Shown: piece after piece, positions 18,005-28,423 of the stretch
How the letters are laid out: each line of letters starts with the position of its first letter
Numbering within the stretch: the first letter of the stretch is position 1
Origin: Bordetella sp. LUAb4
GTDB taxonomy: Bacteria; Pseudomonadota; Gammaproteobacteria; Burkholderiales; Burkholderiaceae_B
Direction: 5' to 3'
Assembly: GCF_021325795.1 (NCBI RefSeq)
Contig: NZ_JAHPZX010000001.1
Span: forward strand, 1,302,001 to 1,366,000
Length of the DNA: 64,000 nt
Program-made: the position numbers and the translations under genes
The notes under the pieces: model-generated
Seen by the model: only the letters and a program-made list of their open reading frames with translations
The model's database searches: none
Told to the model about the DNA's origin: nothing

Positions 18005-19438
18005 TCACTCCTCCAGCACCCAGGTGTCCTTGGTGCCGCCGCCCTGGCTGCTGTTGACCACCAGCGAGCCTTCGGTCAGCGCCACCCGGCACAAGCCGCC
18101 GGGCACGGTACGCATTTCCTTGCCGCACAGCACGTAAGGGCGCAGGTCGACATGGCGCGGCGCCACGCCCGATTCGACGTAAGTCGGCACGGTGGACAAG
18201 GCCAGCGTGGGCTGGGCGATATAAGCCGCCGGGTTGGCGCGCACGCGTTCCTTGAAATCGTCGACCTGCGCACGGGTCGAGGAGGGACCCACCAGCATGC
18301 CGTAGCCGCCCGCGCCGTGCACTTCCTTGACCACCAGTTCGTGCATGTTCGCCATCACATGCGATAGTTCGTCCGGGCGCGAGCAGCGCCACGTCGGCAC
18401 GTTCTGCAGAATGGGCTCTTCGCCCAGGTAAAAGCGGATCATGTCCGGCACATACAGATACGTCGACTTGTCGTCGGCGATGCCGGTGCCGATGGCATTG
18501 GCCAGCGTGATGCGGCCGGCGCGGTAGACCGACAGCAGGCCCGGCACGCCCAGCGCGGAGTCGCCGCGGAACGTCAGGGGATCGAGAAAGTCGTCGTCCA
18601 GGCGGCGATAGATGACGTCCACGCGGCGCGGCCCGCGCGTGGTGCGCATATAGACATTGTTCTGCTCGACGAAGAGATCGCGTCCTTCGACCAGCTCGAC
18701 GCCCATCTGCTGGGCCAGGAAGGCATGTTCGAAATAGGCCGAGTTGTACTGGCCTGGCGTAAGCACCACCACGGTCGGATCGTCGATGTTGCCGGGCGCG
18801 ACCTCGCGCAGATTGTCCAGCAGCAGGTCGGGGTAATGCGCCACGGGCTTGATCTTGATGCGGCTGAAGGCGTCCGGCAGCAGGCGCATCGACATCTTGC
18901 GGTTTTCCAGCATGTAGGACACGCCGGAGGGCACCCGCAGATTGTCCTCCAGGACGTAGAACTTGCCTTGGCCCGCCCGCACCACGTCGATGCCGGCGAC
19001 ATTGCAGTAGATGTTCTCGGCCACGTCGACGTCCTGCATCTCTGGCCGGTATTGGGCGTTCATGAACACCTGTTCGGCAGGCACGATGCCGGCGCGCACG
19101 ATGTCGTGACCGTGGTAGATGTCGTGAATGAACATGTTCAGCGCGCGCACGCGCTGCTTCAGGCCGGCGTCGAGCTGGCGCCATTCCTGTGCCGGAATGA
19201 TGCGCGGCACCAGGTCGAAGGGGATCAAGCGCTCGGTGCCGGCATCATCGCCGGCCACGGAGAAGGTGATGCCGACCCGGCGGAAGCTGAGGTCGGCTTC
19301 GATCCGCCGCGCCGCCATGACGTCGTCGGATTGCGACAGCAGCCATTGCTGGAAGTCGTGATAGTGCGGTCGTATCGCGCCGTCGCGGTCGACCATTTCG
19401 TCATAAGCCGGGTTGCGGCCGGACGGTGTGTCCATCAT
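18005..19438 (-). CDS. Circularly permuted type 2 ATP-grasp protein (COG2308)
   Basis: A 477-residue predicted amide or peptide ligase that would activate a carboxylate with ATP. Recognisable family segments are YDEMVDRDGAIRPHY at the start, FDLVPRIIPAQEW, FMNAQYRPEMQDVDVAENIY, ENRKMSMRLLPDAF, GAGGYGMLVGPSS and a terminal GGGTKDTWVLEE. It is the first gene of the operon that continues into alpha-E, transglutaminase and Anbu. A strong GAGGAGGAG ribosome-binding site lies just before the ATG. Comparative work links this gene set to synthesis or tagging with small peptides, but no product has been shown. Confidence 0.92.
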   Translation of the reverse strand: MMDTPSGRNPAYDEMVDRDGAIRPHYHDFQQWLLSQSDDVMAARRIEADLSFRRVGITFSVAGDDAGTERLIPFDLVPRIIPAQEWRQLDAGLKQRVRALNMFIHDIYHGHDIVRAGIVPAEQVFMNAQYRPEMQDVDVAENIYCNVAGIDVVRAGQGKFYVLEDNLRVPSGVSYMLENRKMSMRLLPDAFSRIKIKPVAHYPDLLLDNLREVAPGNIDDPTVVVLTPGQYNSAYFEHAFLAQQMGVELVEGRDLFVEQNNVYMRTTRGPRRVDVIYRRLDDDFLDPLTFRGDSALGVPGLLSVYRAGRITLANAIGTGIADDKSTYLYVPDMIRFYLGEEPILQNVPTWRCSRPDELSHVMANMHELVVKEVHGAGGYGMLVGPSSTRAQVDDFKERVRANPAAYIAQPTLALSTVPTYVESGVAPRHVDLRPYVLCGKEMRTVPGGLCRVALTEGSLVVNSSQGGGTKDTWVLEE

Positions 19439-19792
19439 GTGGCTCCTCCTCGTAGCGCGGGCCTTGATTCGCGCTGTAGCCAGCTTATTCGGGCCGATAG
19501 TGGGATATCAGCAACACAAGCAACACCTGTGCCAACTTTATGGGAGGTGGTAACCGATCGCCCCATATAAGTTTCACGTTATTTTTATTGGGTGGCGGGG
19601 GTGGCGGGGCGGCGGGCCGGGTCAGTGCACCTGCCACGCGCCTGGATGGACGGCATCAAGGAGGCGAAAGACGTTCAAAATCCAAAAGATAATGCCCCTG
19701 GATGGTGCATTCAGGGGCATCTATGGGCATGGCGTGGCATCGGGATGATCCACGGCACCAAGCTGATTCACCGGATCAGGGCAGCGGAGATA
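19439..19792. other. 354-base gap upstream of the ATP-grasp/Anbu operon
   Basis: No gene seen. It holds the Shine-Dalgarno sequence of the ATP-grasp gene at its left edge, an A+T-richer patch at 19500-19590 that may carry the operon promoter, and the fau terminator (19692-19720). Confidence 0.5.
19692..19720 (-). terminator. Rho-independent terminator of fau
   Basis: The nine-base perfect arms ATGCCCCTG and CAGGGGCAT enclose an 11-base loop. On the minus strand the stem is followed by TTATCTTTT. Confidence 0.75.
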
Positions 19793-20419
19793 TCACGGTG
19801 CCTTGGGCAGCCATCCGTCCGGGGTCAGCACCGCGTCGAGGCGGACATCATGGGCCGCGGGCACGTGCTCGATGGGATCCAGCCGCCCGCAGCTCCAGGC
19901 AACGCCTATGGTCGTATGGGGATGGCCGGCGGCCTTCAGGGCGGCCAGGGTGCGATCGTAGTAGCCGCCGCCATAGCCCACCCGGTCGGCCAGGGGCGTA
20001 TAGCCCAGCGTGGGAACGAGCACCAGGTCGGGCATCACCACCGCGCCGGCCAATGGTTCCTGGATGCCATAGGGGCCTTCGGCCATGGGGGCATCCGGCA
20101 TCCAGGGACGGAATTCGAGGGGTTGCTGACGTTCCCGGACGGCCGGCAGAGCCACCGTGATGCCGGCTTCCACCCATTGCTCCAGCAAAGGACGCAGATC
20201 CGGTTCGTCCTGCATGGGCCAGTAGGCGGCCACGATGGCGGGGGCGGGCCGGCCGGCCTTCAAGGCGGCGTCGCGCGCCACGGCCAGCCAAGTGAAAAGG
20301 CGTCCACGCATGAGCAGGGCGCCGCGGCGGCGCTGCTCGTCAGGAAGGGCCGCACGTATTTCTCTTAATCGCGTGCGTAGCGGTACTGCGTTATCCTCTT
20401 GCGTAAATTTCGTGGACAT
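19793..20419 (-). CDS. fau: 5-formyltetrahydrofolate cyclo-ligase
   Basis: Converts 5-formyl-THF to 5,10-methenyl-THF with ATP, returning folate to the one-carbon pool. The protein has 208 residues. The conserved VPTLGYTPLADRVGYGGGYY region with the GYGGGYYDR motif lies near residue 150, and an N-terminal basic LRTRLREIRAALP helix is typical. The gene is divergent from the lytic transglycosylase gene, and their 5' ends are only about 25 bases apart. In enterobacteria this gene follows 6S RNA; no room for that exists here. Confidence 0.93.
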   Translation of the reverse strand: MSTKFTQEDNAVPLRTRLREIRAALPDEQRRRGALLMRGRLFTWLAVARDAALKAGRPAPAIVAAYWPMQDEPDLRPLLEQWVEAGITVALPAVRERQQPLEFRPWMPDAPMAEGPYGIQEPLAGAVVMPDLVLVPTLGYTPLADRVGYGGGYYDRTLAALKAAGHPHTTIGVAWSCGRLDPIEHVPAAHDVRLDAVLTPDGWLPKAP

Positions 20420-20443
20420 ATTTTTCCGTACAGGTGGTGCGGC

Positions 20444-22684
20444 GTGGTGCTAAGGAGAGCAGGCCTGGATTCCGGACGTTATCAGAAATCTTCCCGTGCC
20501 GAGCAGGCGCGGACGTTGCTTCGGCTGTTGCCCGCGCTGTCGCTGCTGGCGGTCGCCTGCGCGCCGGTCGACGCGCAGCAGCGCACCTCGGCGCAGGGCG
20601 GGGCAAGCGTGGCAACAGCCGCGCAGACGACACCGCCGCCTCCCTCCACGGTCCAGCCCGACCTGGGCGCGGTGCAGCCGGCACCGGCCCTGGCGCCGAC
20701 CGCGCCAGCCTTGCCGGGCACGCCGGCGGCACCGATGGCGCCACCGGGACTGCCAGGCATGGTCGTCCCCCCGCCGGAGCCCTTGCCGGTCCCCGCCGTC
20801 ACCGCCACGCCATCCATGGCGCAGCAGGCCGTGATCGCGGCGCGCGACGCCATGCAGCGCAAGCAATGGTCGGTGCTGGCGATGACCGTGCCGCAGGCGC
20901 AGTCTGACATCCTGGGCATGTATCCGGAGTACTGGCTGCTGCGCTATCAGCTCTGGAACCTGCCTGCCAATCAGCGGCCCACGCCCGATCTGCAGAATTT
21001 CCTGCGGCGCAATGCCGACTCCTATCTCGGCGACAAACTGCGGCAGGATTGGCTGCTGGTCGCCGCGCGCTCCGGTGATTTCGATACGGTCAAGAAGCTG
21101 GGCCCGGTCAAGAACACGGGCCCGCAGACCGAATGCGCCATCCTCAACGGCCGCTACATGACCGGCCAAAAGGTCAGCGCGCAGCAGGCCATGGACACCT
21201 TCTCGCCCGGCCCCTGGTGTTGGGGACTGTTCGACCAATTGGTGGCCGACAAGGTATTGGGCTGGGAACAACTGGAGCCGCAACTCCGCGACGCCATCGA
21301 GAACAACAAGACGGCGGACGCCAGCAAGTTCGCCGGCTATATGTTCGATCCTGCCCAGATGAAGGCGTACGACGCCTTGATGAAGGATCCGATGAAGTGG
21401 CTGGTGAAGCAGCCCAAGCCGCCCCGCTCGCGCGCCGAGATCGAGCTGGTCACCATCGCGCTCGCGCGCCTGCCGCGCAAGGACCTCGACGTGGCGGATT
21501 CCTACTTCCGCCGCGAATGGGCCAAGAGCCTGCCGCGCGAGAACGTGGCCTGGCTGCGCGGCCAATATGCCTTGGTCGCGGTGCTGAACCTGGATTCGCG
21601 TGCCAACGATTGGTATGTGGAAGCCGGCCATATCCGCATGACTTCCTACAACCAGGCGTGGAAGGTGCGCGCCGCGCTGCGTCAGCCCAAGATCGACTGG
21701 CGTTGGGTGATGGCCAGCATCGATGCGATGCCGGTTTCCGATCGCACGGACCCCAGCTGGATCTATTGGTACGCCCGTGGCCAGGCTGCCACGGGTCATA
21801 AGGACGAAGCGCAGCGCCGGTATGCCAGCATTGCCGACCAGTTCAATTTCTATGGCCAATTGGCGGCCGAGGAACTGGGCCGCCCGATCACCGTGCCGCC
21901 GCGGCCGGCGCCCTTGTCAGCGCAGGAGCTGGCGCGGGCGCGGGCCAATCCCGGGCTGCAACGCGCGATTGCGCTGTTCCGCCTGGGCTGGCGTGGCGAC
22001 GCCGTGCCGGAATGGAATTACACGATACGCGAGATGGACGACCGGCAGTTGCTGGCGGCCGCCGAACTGGCGCGTCAGCAGAACATCTATGACCGCGTGG
22101 TGAATACGTCGGACCGCACGGAAAAGCAGTTCGACTTCACGCAGCGCTATATCGCGCCGTTCGAAGGGCGTGTCGCCGCCAAGGCCAATCAGATATCGCT
22201 GGATCCGGCCTGGGTCTATGGGCTGATCCGGCAGGAATCGCGCTTCATCATGGATGCGCGATCCTCGGTCGGCGCGTCGGGCTTGATGCAGCTGATGCCG
22301 GCCACGGCCAAGTGGGTGGCGCGCAAGATCGGCATGGAGGATTTCACGCCGAACAGCGTCAACGACTTTGACACCAATACCATCCTGGGCACCAACTATC
22401 TGAACATGGTGTTGCAGGATCTGGGCGGATCCCAGGTGCTGGCCAGCGCCGGCTACAACGCGGGGCCGCGCCGGCCCGTGCTGTGGCGCTCGACGCTGAG
22501 CCATCCGGTGGAAGGCGCCATCTTCGCGGAGACCATTCCCTTTACCGAGACGCGTACGTACGTCAAGAACGTGATGTCGAACGCCACCTACTACGCCGCG
22601 ATGTTCACGGGCCAGCCGCAATCGCTCAAGCAGCGCTTGGGGCAGATTTCGCCGCAAGCCAACGCGCCGGTGCCCCTGCCGTGA
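20444..22684 (+). CDS. Soluble lytic murein transglycosylase, Slt70 family
   Basis: Cleaves peptidoglycan glycan strands to 1,6-anhydro products in the periplasm. About 746 residues from a GTG start. An export signal with core [20 protein letters not shown] is followed by a Pro/Ala-rich linker to about residue 125, then a superhelical U domain, and the C-terminal SLT domain (from about residue 560) with catalytic Glu in IRQESRF, then [10 protein letters not shown] and AGYNAGP. A TTG at 20399 would extend it into the fau start region; the two adjacent GTG codons at 20444/20447 give a better signal peptide. The AVAC sequence could be a weak lipobox. The stop overlaps a possible GTG start of cca. 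Confidence 0.88.
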   Translation: MVLRRAGLDSGRYQKSSRAEQARTLLRLLPALSLLAVACAPVDAQQRTSAQGGASVATAAQTTPPPPSTVQPDLGAVQPAPALAPTAPALPGTPAAPMAPPGLPGMVVPPPEPLPVPAVTATPSMAQQAVIAARDAMQRKQWSVLAMTVPQAQSDILGMYPEYWLLRYQLWNLPANQRPTPDLQNFLRRNADSYLGDKLRQDWLLVAARSGDFDTVKKLGPVKNTGPQTECAILNGRYMTGQKVSAQQAMDTFSPGPWCWGLFDQLVADKVLGWEQLEPQLRDAIENNKTADASKFAGYMFDPAQMKAYDALMKDPMKWLVKQPKPPRSRAEIELVTIALARLPRKDLDVADSYFRREWAKSLPRENVAWLRGQYALVAVLNLDSRANDWYVEAGHIRMTSYNQAWKVRAALRQPKIDWRWVMASIDAMPVSDRTDPSWIYWYARGQAATGHKDEAQRRYASIADQFNFYGQLAAEELGRPITVPPRPAPLSAQELARARANPGLQRAIALFRLGWRGDAVPEWNYTIREMDDRQLLAAAELARQQNIYDRVVNTSDRTEKQFDFTQRYIAPFEGRVAAKANQISLDPAWVYGLIRQESRFIMDARSSVGASGLMQLMPATAKWVARKIGMEDFTPNSVNDFDTNTILGTNYLNMVLQDLGGSQVLASAGYNAGPRRPVLWRSTLSHPVEGAIFAETIPFTETRTYVKNVMSNATYYAAMFTGQPQSLKQRLGQISPQANAPVPLP

Positions 22685-22770
22685 GTGCGGGGAAACCTGC
22701 CTCTGCGGAGGCTGGGCGAGCGCACGAGCTGGTGCAAGATGCCGCGCATGACCCGGCCCTTGCGGGACTC

Positions 22771-23904
22771 ATGGCTTATGTAGTCGGCGGCGCGGTGCGC
22801 GATGATCTGCTGGGCCTGCCCGCGGGGGATCGCGATTGGGTAGTGGTCGGCGCCACGCCGGCGCAGATGGCCAAGCGCGGTTTTCTACCGGTGGGCGGCG
22901 ACTTTCCTGTATTCCTGCATCCGCGCACGCGCGAGGAGTACGCGCTGGCGCGGACGGAGCGCAAGTCCGGGCTGGGCTACAAGGGTTTCACGTTTTACAC
23001 GGGCACCGACGTCACGCTGGAAGCGGACTTGCAGCGACGCGACCTCACGGTCAATGCCATCGCCCGAGCCGCCGACGGTAGCCTGATCGACCCCTTGAAC
23101 GGTGCCGCCGATGTGCGCGCGAAGGTCTTGCGCCACGTCGGACCGGCCTTTGCCGAAGACCCCGTGCGCATCTTGCGCCTGGCGCGTTTCGCCGCGCGCT
23201 TCGCGGACTTCACCATCGCACCGGAGACGCTGGATCTGTGCCGCCGGATGGTGCATGCCGGCGAGGCGGATGCGCTGGTGCCGGAGCGGGTATGGAAGGA
23301 GATCTCGCGCGGCCTGATGACCGGCACACCCTCACGGGTGCTGGACGTGTTGAATGACAGCGAGGCCTTGCCGCGGGTGTTGCCAGGGCTGGTCCTGGCC
23401 GAGGACACCGGTGCGGAGCTGGATCGTGCCGCGGCGGCGGGCTTGCCGCTGCCAGGACGCTGGGCTTTGCTATGCCGTCATACGAGCGACGCGGCGGCGC
23501 TGGGCGCCCGCCTGCGCGTGCCGGCGGCCTGTACGGATGAGGCACGCCTGTTGCCGCTGATGCTTGTCGCGTTGGCGAGCGACGGGAATGACAGCGCTGG
23601 CGCCGGCCACCATGCTGATGCCTTGGGCAATGGCCATGGGTCGGCACAAGGCGCGGCGGCGGATACCGCGGCGCTGGACCTGATGGAGCGTTGCGACGCC
23701 CTGCGCAAGCCAGACCGGTTCATCGATCTGCTCAAGGCGGCCGCCATCGTGCGTCCGGTCGACGTCGACACCTGGACGACTCGCGTGGCCGCGGTCCGCG
23801 CCATCGATGCCGGCGCCATCGCCCGCGCCGAAGGTGGCGATCCCGCGCGCATCAAGCCCGCGCTGCGCGCGGCGCGCCTGCAGGCCCTGCGCCAATCGCA
23901 CTAG
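22771..23904 (+). CDS. cca: CCA-adding tRNA nucleotidyltransferase
   Basis: Adds or repairs the 3' CCA of tRNA. About 377 residues. The nucleotidyltransferase head has [12 protein letters not shown], the catalytic GDRDWVVV Asp pair, [10 protein letters not shown] and the [16 protein letters not shown] helix. It is shorter than the E. coli enzyme and no clear HD phosphohydrolase domain follows; a low-complexity Ala/Gly/His insertion lies at about residues 273-300. Start: homologues begin at the VVGGAVRD strand, favouring ATG 22771; GTG 22681, overlapping the upstream stop as GTGA, is the alternative and would add 30 residues. Confidence 0.9.
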   Translation: MAYVVGGAVRDDLLGLPAGDRDWVVVGATPAQMAKRGFLPVGGDFPVFLHPRTREEYALARTERKSGLGYKGFTFYTGTDVTLEADLQRRDLTVNAIARAADGSLIDPLNGAADVRAKVLRHVGPAFAEDPVRILRLARFAARFADFTIAPETLDLCRRMVHAGEADALVPERVWKEISRGLMTGTPSRVLDVLNDSEALPRVLPGLVLAEDTGAELDRAAAAGLPLPGRWALLCRHTSDAAALGARLRVPAACTDEARLLPLMLVALASDGNDSAGAGHHADALGNGHGSAQGAAADTAALDLMERCDALRKPDRFIDLLKAAAIVRPVDVDTWTTRVAAVRAIDAGAIARAEGGDPARIKPALRAARLQALRQSH

Positions 23905-23983
23905 GCACACGAGTTCGCGCCCACGGTCCACATCCCATAACCGGATCGGCGCCTACACTCCGACACCCTGCCGCCATCGCAAT

Positions 23984-24021
23984 GAAAAGGGCGGATACCC
24001 GAATAGATATCCGCCCTTTTC
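23984..24021. terminator. Bidirectional terminator between cca and metK
   Basis: GAAAAGGGCGGATA and TATCCGCCCTTTTC pair around a short loop between two convergent genes; the stem has A and T tracts on its two sides and can serve both directions. Confidence 0.85.
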
Positions 24022-24075
24022 GCGTAGCCGCCGAGGCGGCCCGCGTGGCATCTCGCGGCGATCAAGCCAGCCTGA

Positions 24076-25239
24076 TCACACCGCCTTCTTCAGCGTAGCC
24101 GCCTTATCGGTGGCTTCCCACGAGAATTCCGGTTCCGAGCGGCCGAAGTGGCCGTAGGCAGCGGTCTTCGCGTAGATCGGACGCAGCAGGTCGAGCATGT
24201 TGACGATGCCCTTCGGACGCAGGTCGAAGTGCTCGCGCACCAGCTTGGCCAGTTGGTCATCGGGCAGCACGCCGGTGCCTTCCGTGTACACGGTGATGTT
24301 GATGGGCTCGGCCACGCCGATGGCGTAGCTGACCTGCACCTGGCACTGGCGCGCCAGGCCGGCCGCGACGATGTTCTTGGCCACGTAACGGGCGGCGTAA
24401 GCGGCCGAACGGTCCACCTTGGACGGATCCTTGCCCGAGAACGCGCCGCCGCCGTGCGGGCAGGCGCCGCCGTACGTGTCGACGATGATCTTGCGGCCGG
24501 TCAGGCCGCAATCGCCCTGCGGGCCGCCGATGACGAAGCGGCCGGTCGGGTTGACCAGGAACTTGGTCTTGGCGGTGATCAGGCCTTCGGGGAAGCAAGG
24601 CTTGATGATGTCTTCGATGACCGCTTCACGGATGGTCTCTTGCGACACTTCCGGATGGTGCTGGGTCGACAGCACGACGGTGTCGACTTCAGCCGGCTTG
24701 CCGTCGATATAACGGAAAGTCACTTGCGACTTGGCGTCCGGACGCAGCCACGGCAGGCGGCCGTCCTTGCGCAGCTCGCTCTGGCGCTGCACCAAGCGGT
24801 GCGAATACCAGATCGGCGCGGGCATCAGGTCGGGCGTTTCGTCGCAGGCGTAGCCGAACATCAGGCCCTGGTCGCCGGCGCCCTGGTTCAGATAGTCCTC
24901 GGAAGTACGGTCCACGCCCTGGGCGATGTCGGGCGATTGCTTGTCGTAAGCAACCAGCACCGCGCAGCCCTTGTAGTCGATACCGTAGTCGGTGTTGTCG
25001 TAGCCGATGCGGCGAATGGTGTCGCGCGCGACCTGGATGTAGTCGACGTTGGCGGTGGTGGTGATTTCACCGGCCAGGACGACCAGGCCGGTATTGCACA
25101 GCGTCTCGGCGGCCACGCGGGCGTTGGGATCCTGCGTGAAGATCGCGTCGAGGATGGAGTCGGAAATCTGGTCAGCCACCTTGTCGGGATGGCCTTCGGA
25201 GACGGACTCGGAAGTAAAGAGAAAATCGTTTTGCGCCAC
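24076..25239 (-). CDS. metK: S-adenosylmethionine synthetase
   Basis: Makes SAM from methionine and ATP. The protein has 387 residues. Clear motifs are [16 protein letters not shown] near residue 17, [32 protein letters not shown] and [19 protein letters not shown]. The start codon is GTG (25239), with AAGGA eight bases upstream. No ahcY-type SAH riboswitch or other known SAM aptamer was recognisable in the divergent spacer to 25447. The gene shares a bidirectional terminator with cca. Confidence 0.97.
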   Translation of the reverse strand: MAQNDFLFTSESVSEGHPDKVADQISDSILDAIFTQDPNARVAAETLCNTGLVVLAGEITTTANVDYIQVARDTIRRIGYDNTDYGIDYKGCAVLVAYDKQSPDIAQGVDRTSEDYLNQGAGDQGLMFGYACDETPDLMPAPIWYSHRLVQRQSELRKDGRLPWLRPDAKSQVTFRYIDGKPAEVDTVVLSTQHHPEVSQETIREAVIEDIIKPCFPEGLITAKTKFLVNPTGRFVIGGPQGDCGLTGRKIIVDTYGGACPHGGGAFSGKDPSKVDRSAAYAARYVAKNIVAAGLARQCQVQVSYAIGVAEPINITVYTEGTGVLPDDQLAKLVREHFDLRPKGIVNMLDLLRPIYAKTAAYGHFGRSEPEFSWEATDKAATLKKAV

Positions 25240-25446
25240 GGCAAGGTCCTTTTAACAAATACCGGCTTACCGGCAAGATTGTTCATCGGCGCGTTGCACC
25301 TGAAATCGCAATCTCGAATGGGACCTTGACTCGGCGCGACGCTTTAGCGGATTTTTACCCGGCGGCCGACGTATAGACATCTGGCCCACCCGGCGTCGCC
25401 CCGCAAGTTGTCGGTTAACTCGGCGACCGGCTGATTTTAAGCGAAA

Positions 25447-26358
25447 ATGTCATCTTTCGCTGCCACGCCGTCCCGGCGCTCTCCTTTCCGCATGCTGATT
25501 GTCTTTTTTTTCCGTCTGCTGGCCGCTCTGCCGCTGACCTTGCTGCAAGGCACGGGGCGGCTGTTCGGACGGCTGGCCTATGCCTTGCCCGGCCGCTTCC
25601 GCCAACGCCTGCGCGCCAACGCGACCCAGGCCGGTTATGCCGATGCCGCATTCGCCCGCGCCGCGGCCGGCGAAATCGGCGCCATGATGCTGGAGCAGCC
25701 GAAGATCTGGTTTCGGCCGGAAGACTGCCTGGCGCGGACGGTGTCCGACGAGTGGGCGGTGGCTGAGGCTGCCCTGGCGGAGCAACGCGGCGTCATCTTC
25801 CTGACGCCCCATCTGGGCGGCTTTGAAATCAATGCGCGTTATCTGGCCAAGCGCATGCCCTTGACCGTGATGTTCCGTCCGCCCCGCCAGGCCGTCCTGG
25901 CACCCTTGCTGGAGCAGGCGCGCAATACGGCCGAGCTGCGTGCGGTGCCGGCCACCATGCAGGGTGTGCGTGAATTCGTCCGCACCTTGCGCAAGCAACA
26001 AGCCATCGGCCTGCTGCCCGACCAGGCTCCGGGTGCCGGCGAAGGCGTCTGGGCGCCCTTCTTTGGCCGCATGGCCTATACCATCACCCTGCCCGGCAAA
26101 CTGGCCGCGCCGCATGACGTGCCCATCGTCCTGATGGCCAGCGAACGGCTGCCGCGCGGCCGCGGCTGGCGCATCCATCTCATGCGCGTGCCGTCGCCCT
26201 TACCTGAAACGCCACAGGAGCAGGCCGCTTTGCTCAATTCCGCCATGGAAACCCTGATCCGCCGCTTTCCGCAGCAATACCTGTGGAGCTACAACCGCTA
26301 CAAGACGCGCGGCTCGCCGCCGCCCGACGCTGTCGCCGGGCAGGAGCCGGCGCCATGA
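25447..26358 (+). CDS. LpxL/HtrB-family lysophospholipid (lipid A) acyltransferase, first copy
   Basis: An inner-membrane acyltransferase that adds a secondary acyl chain to lipid A. The protein has 303 residues. The N-terminal hydrophobic anchor is MLIVFFFRLLAALPLTLL (from residue 16), the catalytic H-x4-E is in TPHLGGFEI near residue 121, and LPDQAPGAGEGVWAPFFG and QQYLWSYNRYKTR complete the family pattern. Stop and next start overlap (ATGA), so the two acyltransferases are coupled. Bordetella carries two adjacent lpxL genes (lpxL1, lpxL2) next to dapF, as here; which is which cannot be assigned by eye. Divergent from metK. Confidence 0.9.
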   Translation: MSSFAATPSRRSPFRMLIVFFFRLLAALPLTLLQGTGRLFGRLAYALPGRFRQRLRANATQAGYADAAFARAAAGEIGAMMLEQPKIWFRPEDCLARTVSDEWAVAEAALAEQRGVIFLTPHLGGFEINARYLAKRMPLTVMFRPPRQAVLAPLLEQARNTAELRAVPATMQGVREFVRTLRKQQAIGLLPDQAPGAGEGVWAPFFGRMAYTITLPGKLAAPHDVPIVLMASERLPRGRGWRIHLMRVPSPLPETPQEQAALLNSAMETLIRRFPQQYLWSYNRYKTRGSPPPDAVAGQEPAP

Positions 26359-27308
26359 AGGACGCACAGGACGAACAGGACGAACAGGCAGCACGAGACA
26401 AGCGCGACCGGGCGGCCAGACCCGGCCTCAAGCGCCGCGCCTTGGAGGCCTTGTTCCGCTGGTTCGGCAACGTCAGTCCCGCCACGCGCCTGCGCGCGGG
26501 CGCGGCACTGAACTGGCTGACCCTGCGTTTCGCGAAACGGCGCCAACGCATCGTACGAACCAATCTGCGGCTTTGCTTCCCCAACGAAAGCGAAGCCACG
26601 CGCGAACGCTGGCTGCAAGCGCATTTCCGCGCATTGTCCCAATCGCTGGTCGACCGCGGCGTGCTTTGGTACGGCACGCCTGCCGCCATCGAAGCCATGG
26701 TCAGCGTCTCCGTTCCACCGGAATACCAGCGCCTGGTCGCCGAGGGCAAGCCCATGATTCTGCTGGCGCCCCACTTCGTCGGTCTGGATGTCGCCGCCAC
26801 CCGGCTGACGATGATCACGCCCACCGGGGCCACCATGTACACCCCGCAACGCGACCCGGACGTCGACGCCATCGTCGCGGCCGGCCGGGCCCGCTTCAAC
26901 GACGTTCATCTGGTCAGCCGGCACGACGGCGTGCGCGGCCTGATCCGCCATATCCGCGCGGGACGCCCCATCTATTACCTGCCGGACATGGACTTCGGCC
27001 GCGAAGGCGCCGTGTTCGTCCCCTTCTTCGGCGTGCCGGCCGCCACGGTGCCGGCCACCGCGCAGCTCGCTCGCAAATGGCAGTTGCCGGTCTTCCCGGT
27101 CATCGAGTTCTGGGATCCGGCCACCGGCCACTACCATGTGGAAATGTTGCCGGCACTGGCCGACTTCCCGGGAGAAGACACCCTGGAAGCCGCCACCGCG
27201 CGCCTGAACCGTGAACTGGAGGGTTGGGTGATGCGCTGCCCCAGCCAGTATTACTGGGTGCACCGCCGCTTCAAGACCCGCCCGCTGGGGGAAAAGAAGT
27301 TTTACTGA
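26355..27308 (+). CDS. LpxL/HtrB-family lipid A acyltransferase, second copy
   Basis: A 317-residue homologue of the preceding protein. A very polar Asp/Gln/Arg-rich N-terminus (residues 1-27) precedes the membrane-proximal helix. The catalytic H-x4-D is in LAPHFVGLDVAA near residue 136; YYLPDMDFGREGAVFVPFFG and QYYWVHRRFKTRP are family segments. It starts at the ATG overlapping the first copy's TGA. Together the pair would supply two different secondary acylations of lipid A, for example a normal and a 2-hydroxylated or different-length chain. It is followed by dapF after 59 bases. Confidence 0.9.
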   Translation: MKDAQDEQDEQAARDKRDRAARPGLKRRALEALFRWFGNVSPATRLRAGAALNWLTLRFAKRRQRIVRTNLRLCFPNESEATRERWLQAHFRALSQSLVDRGVLWYGTPAAIEAMVSVSVPPEYQRLVAEGKPMILLAPHFVGLDVAATRLTMITPTGATMYTPQRDPDVDAIVAAGRARFNDVHLVSRHDGVRGLIRHIRAGRPIYYLPDMDFGREGAVFVPFFGVPAATVPATAQLARKWQLPVFPVIEFWDPATGHYHVEMLPALADFPGEDTLEAATARLNRELEGWVMRCPSQYYWVHRRFKTRPLGEKKFY

Positions 27309-27367
27309 CGTACGCCACGCAGACATCCTCCTGCGCGCCATGACGTGATTGGAGGATAATTGCCGGC

Positions 27368-28288
27368 ATGAACTGGAACTTCACCAAAATGCACGGCGCC
27401 GGCAACGACTTCGTCGTGCTCGACGGCGTACGCCAAACCATCGAAATGACGCCCGAACGCGCCCGCGCGCTCGGCGACCGCCATTTCGGCATAGGCGCGG
27501 ACCAGATCCTGCTGGTCGAACCGGCTTCGTCGCCCGACGCCGATTTCCGCTACCGCATTTTCAATTCGGACGGCAGCGAGGTCGAACACTGCGGCAATGG
27601 CGCGCGCTGTTTCGTGCGTTTCGTGCACGAGACCGGCCTGTCCGACCGCAATCCCCTGCGGGCGGAAATCGCCACCGGCATCATCGTGCTGGACGAAGGC
27701 GACGACGAACAGGTCACCGTCGAAATGGGCAGCACCCGCTTCGACCCGGCTTCCCTGCCCTTCGATGCCGCCGGCCTGGCCACGCGCTCGGCGGGCGCCG
27801 ACACGCTGTACACCTTGCCTCTGCTGGACGGCGTTGCGGCAGCGGCGCCGTCCGCTTGCGGCGATCTGCCGGCCACGGTCGAGGTTTCGATTGTCGCTAT
27901 TTCCAATCCCCATGCGGTACAGATCGTCGACGACGTCGACCGCGCGCCGGTCGAACGCATCGGGCCACTGGTGGAATCGCACTCGCGCTTCCCGCGCCGC
28001 GTCAACGCCGGCTTCATGCAGATCGTCGATCGCAACACCATCCGTCTGCGCGTCTACGAACGGGGCGCCGGTGAAACGCTGGCCTGCGGCACGGGTGCGT
28101 GCGCGGCCGTGGCTGCCGGCATCCGCCGCGGTGTGCTGGACACCCCCGTGCGCGTGCATGCGCGCGGCGGTGTGCTGACGGTGGACTGGGATGGTTCGTC
28201 GTTGCGCATGACCGGCCCCGCCACGTCCGTCTATACCGGCCTGGTCGATATCGACCAGCTGGTTTTTTCCATGGCTTTGAGCCGGTGA
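27368..28288 (+). CDS. dapF: Diaminopimelate epimerase
   Basis: Interconverts LL- and meso-diaminopimelate for lysine and peptidoglycan synthesis. 306 residues. The two catalytic Cys are in [10 protein letters not shown] (near residue 76) and [10 protein letters not shown] (near residue 242). The start [19 protein letters not shown] is canonical, with a GGAGG ribosome-binding site upstream. The dapF, DUF484, xerC order is conserved among proteobacteria. Confidence 0.97.
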   Translation: MNWNFTKMHGAGNDFVVLDGVRQTIEMTPERARALGDRHFGIGADQILLVEPASSPDADFRYRIFNSDGSEVEHCGNGARCFVRFVHETGLSDRNPLRAEIATGIIVLDEGDDEQVTVEMGSTRFDPASLPFDAAGLATRSAGADTLYTLPLLDGVAAAAPSACGDLPATVEVSIVAISNPHAVQIVDDVDRAPVERIGPLVESHSRFPRRVNAGFMQIVDRNTIRLRVYERGAGETLACGTGACAAVAAGIRRGVLDTPVRVHARGGVLTVDWDGSSLRMTGPATSVYTGLVDIDQLVFSMALSR

Positions 28289-28423
28289 ATCCAGCCTTGG
28301 ACTTTGCCGTTCAAGCCTGCCTTTCAAGCTTTGCCTTTGCTTTGCCATTACCGCCCGATTTCTGAGTAAGCCCTGCTGCCGCAGCCGCCCTGCCGCTCAG
28401 GCCCTACCGACAAGGCTCCAATA

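Noticed and set aside
20399-20443. TTG start of the lytic transglycosylase, giving 15 more residues
   Set aside because: It would overlap the divergent fau 5' end and weaken the signal peptide; GTG at 20444 fits better.
20400-20460. 6S RNA next to fau, as in enterobacteria
   Set aside because: The upstream spacer is only about 25 bases, too small for the RNA.
25240-25446. SAM-sensing riboswitch upstream of metK
   Set aside because: No known aptamer signature was visible on the minus strand of this spacer.
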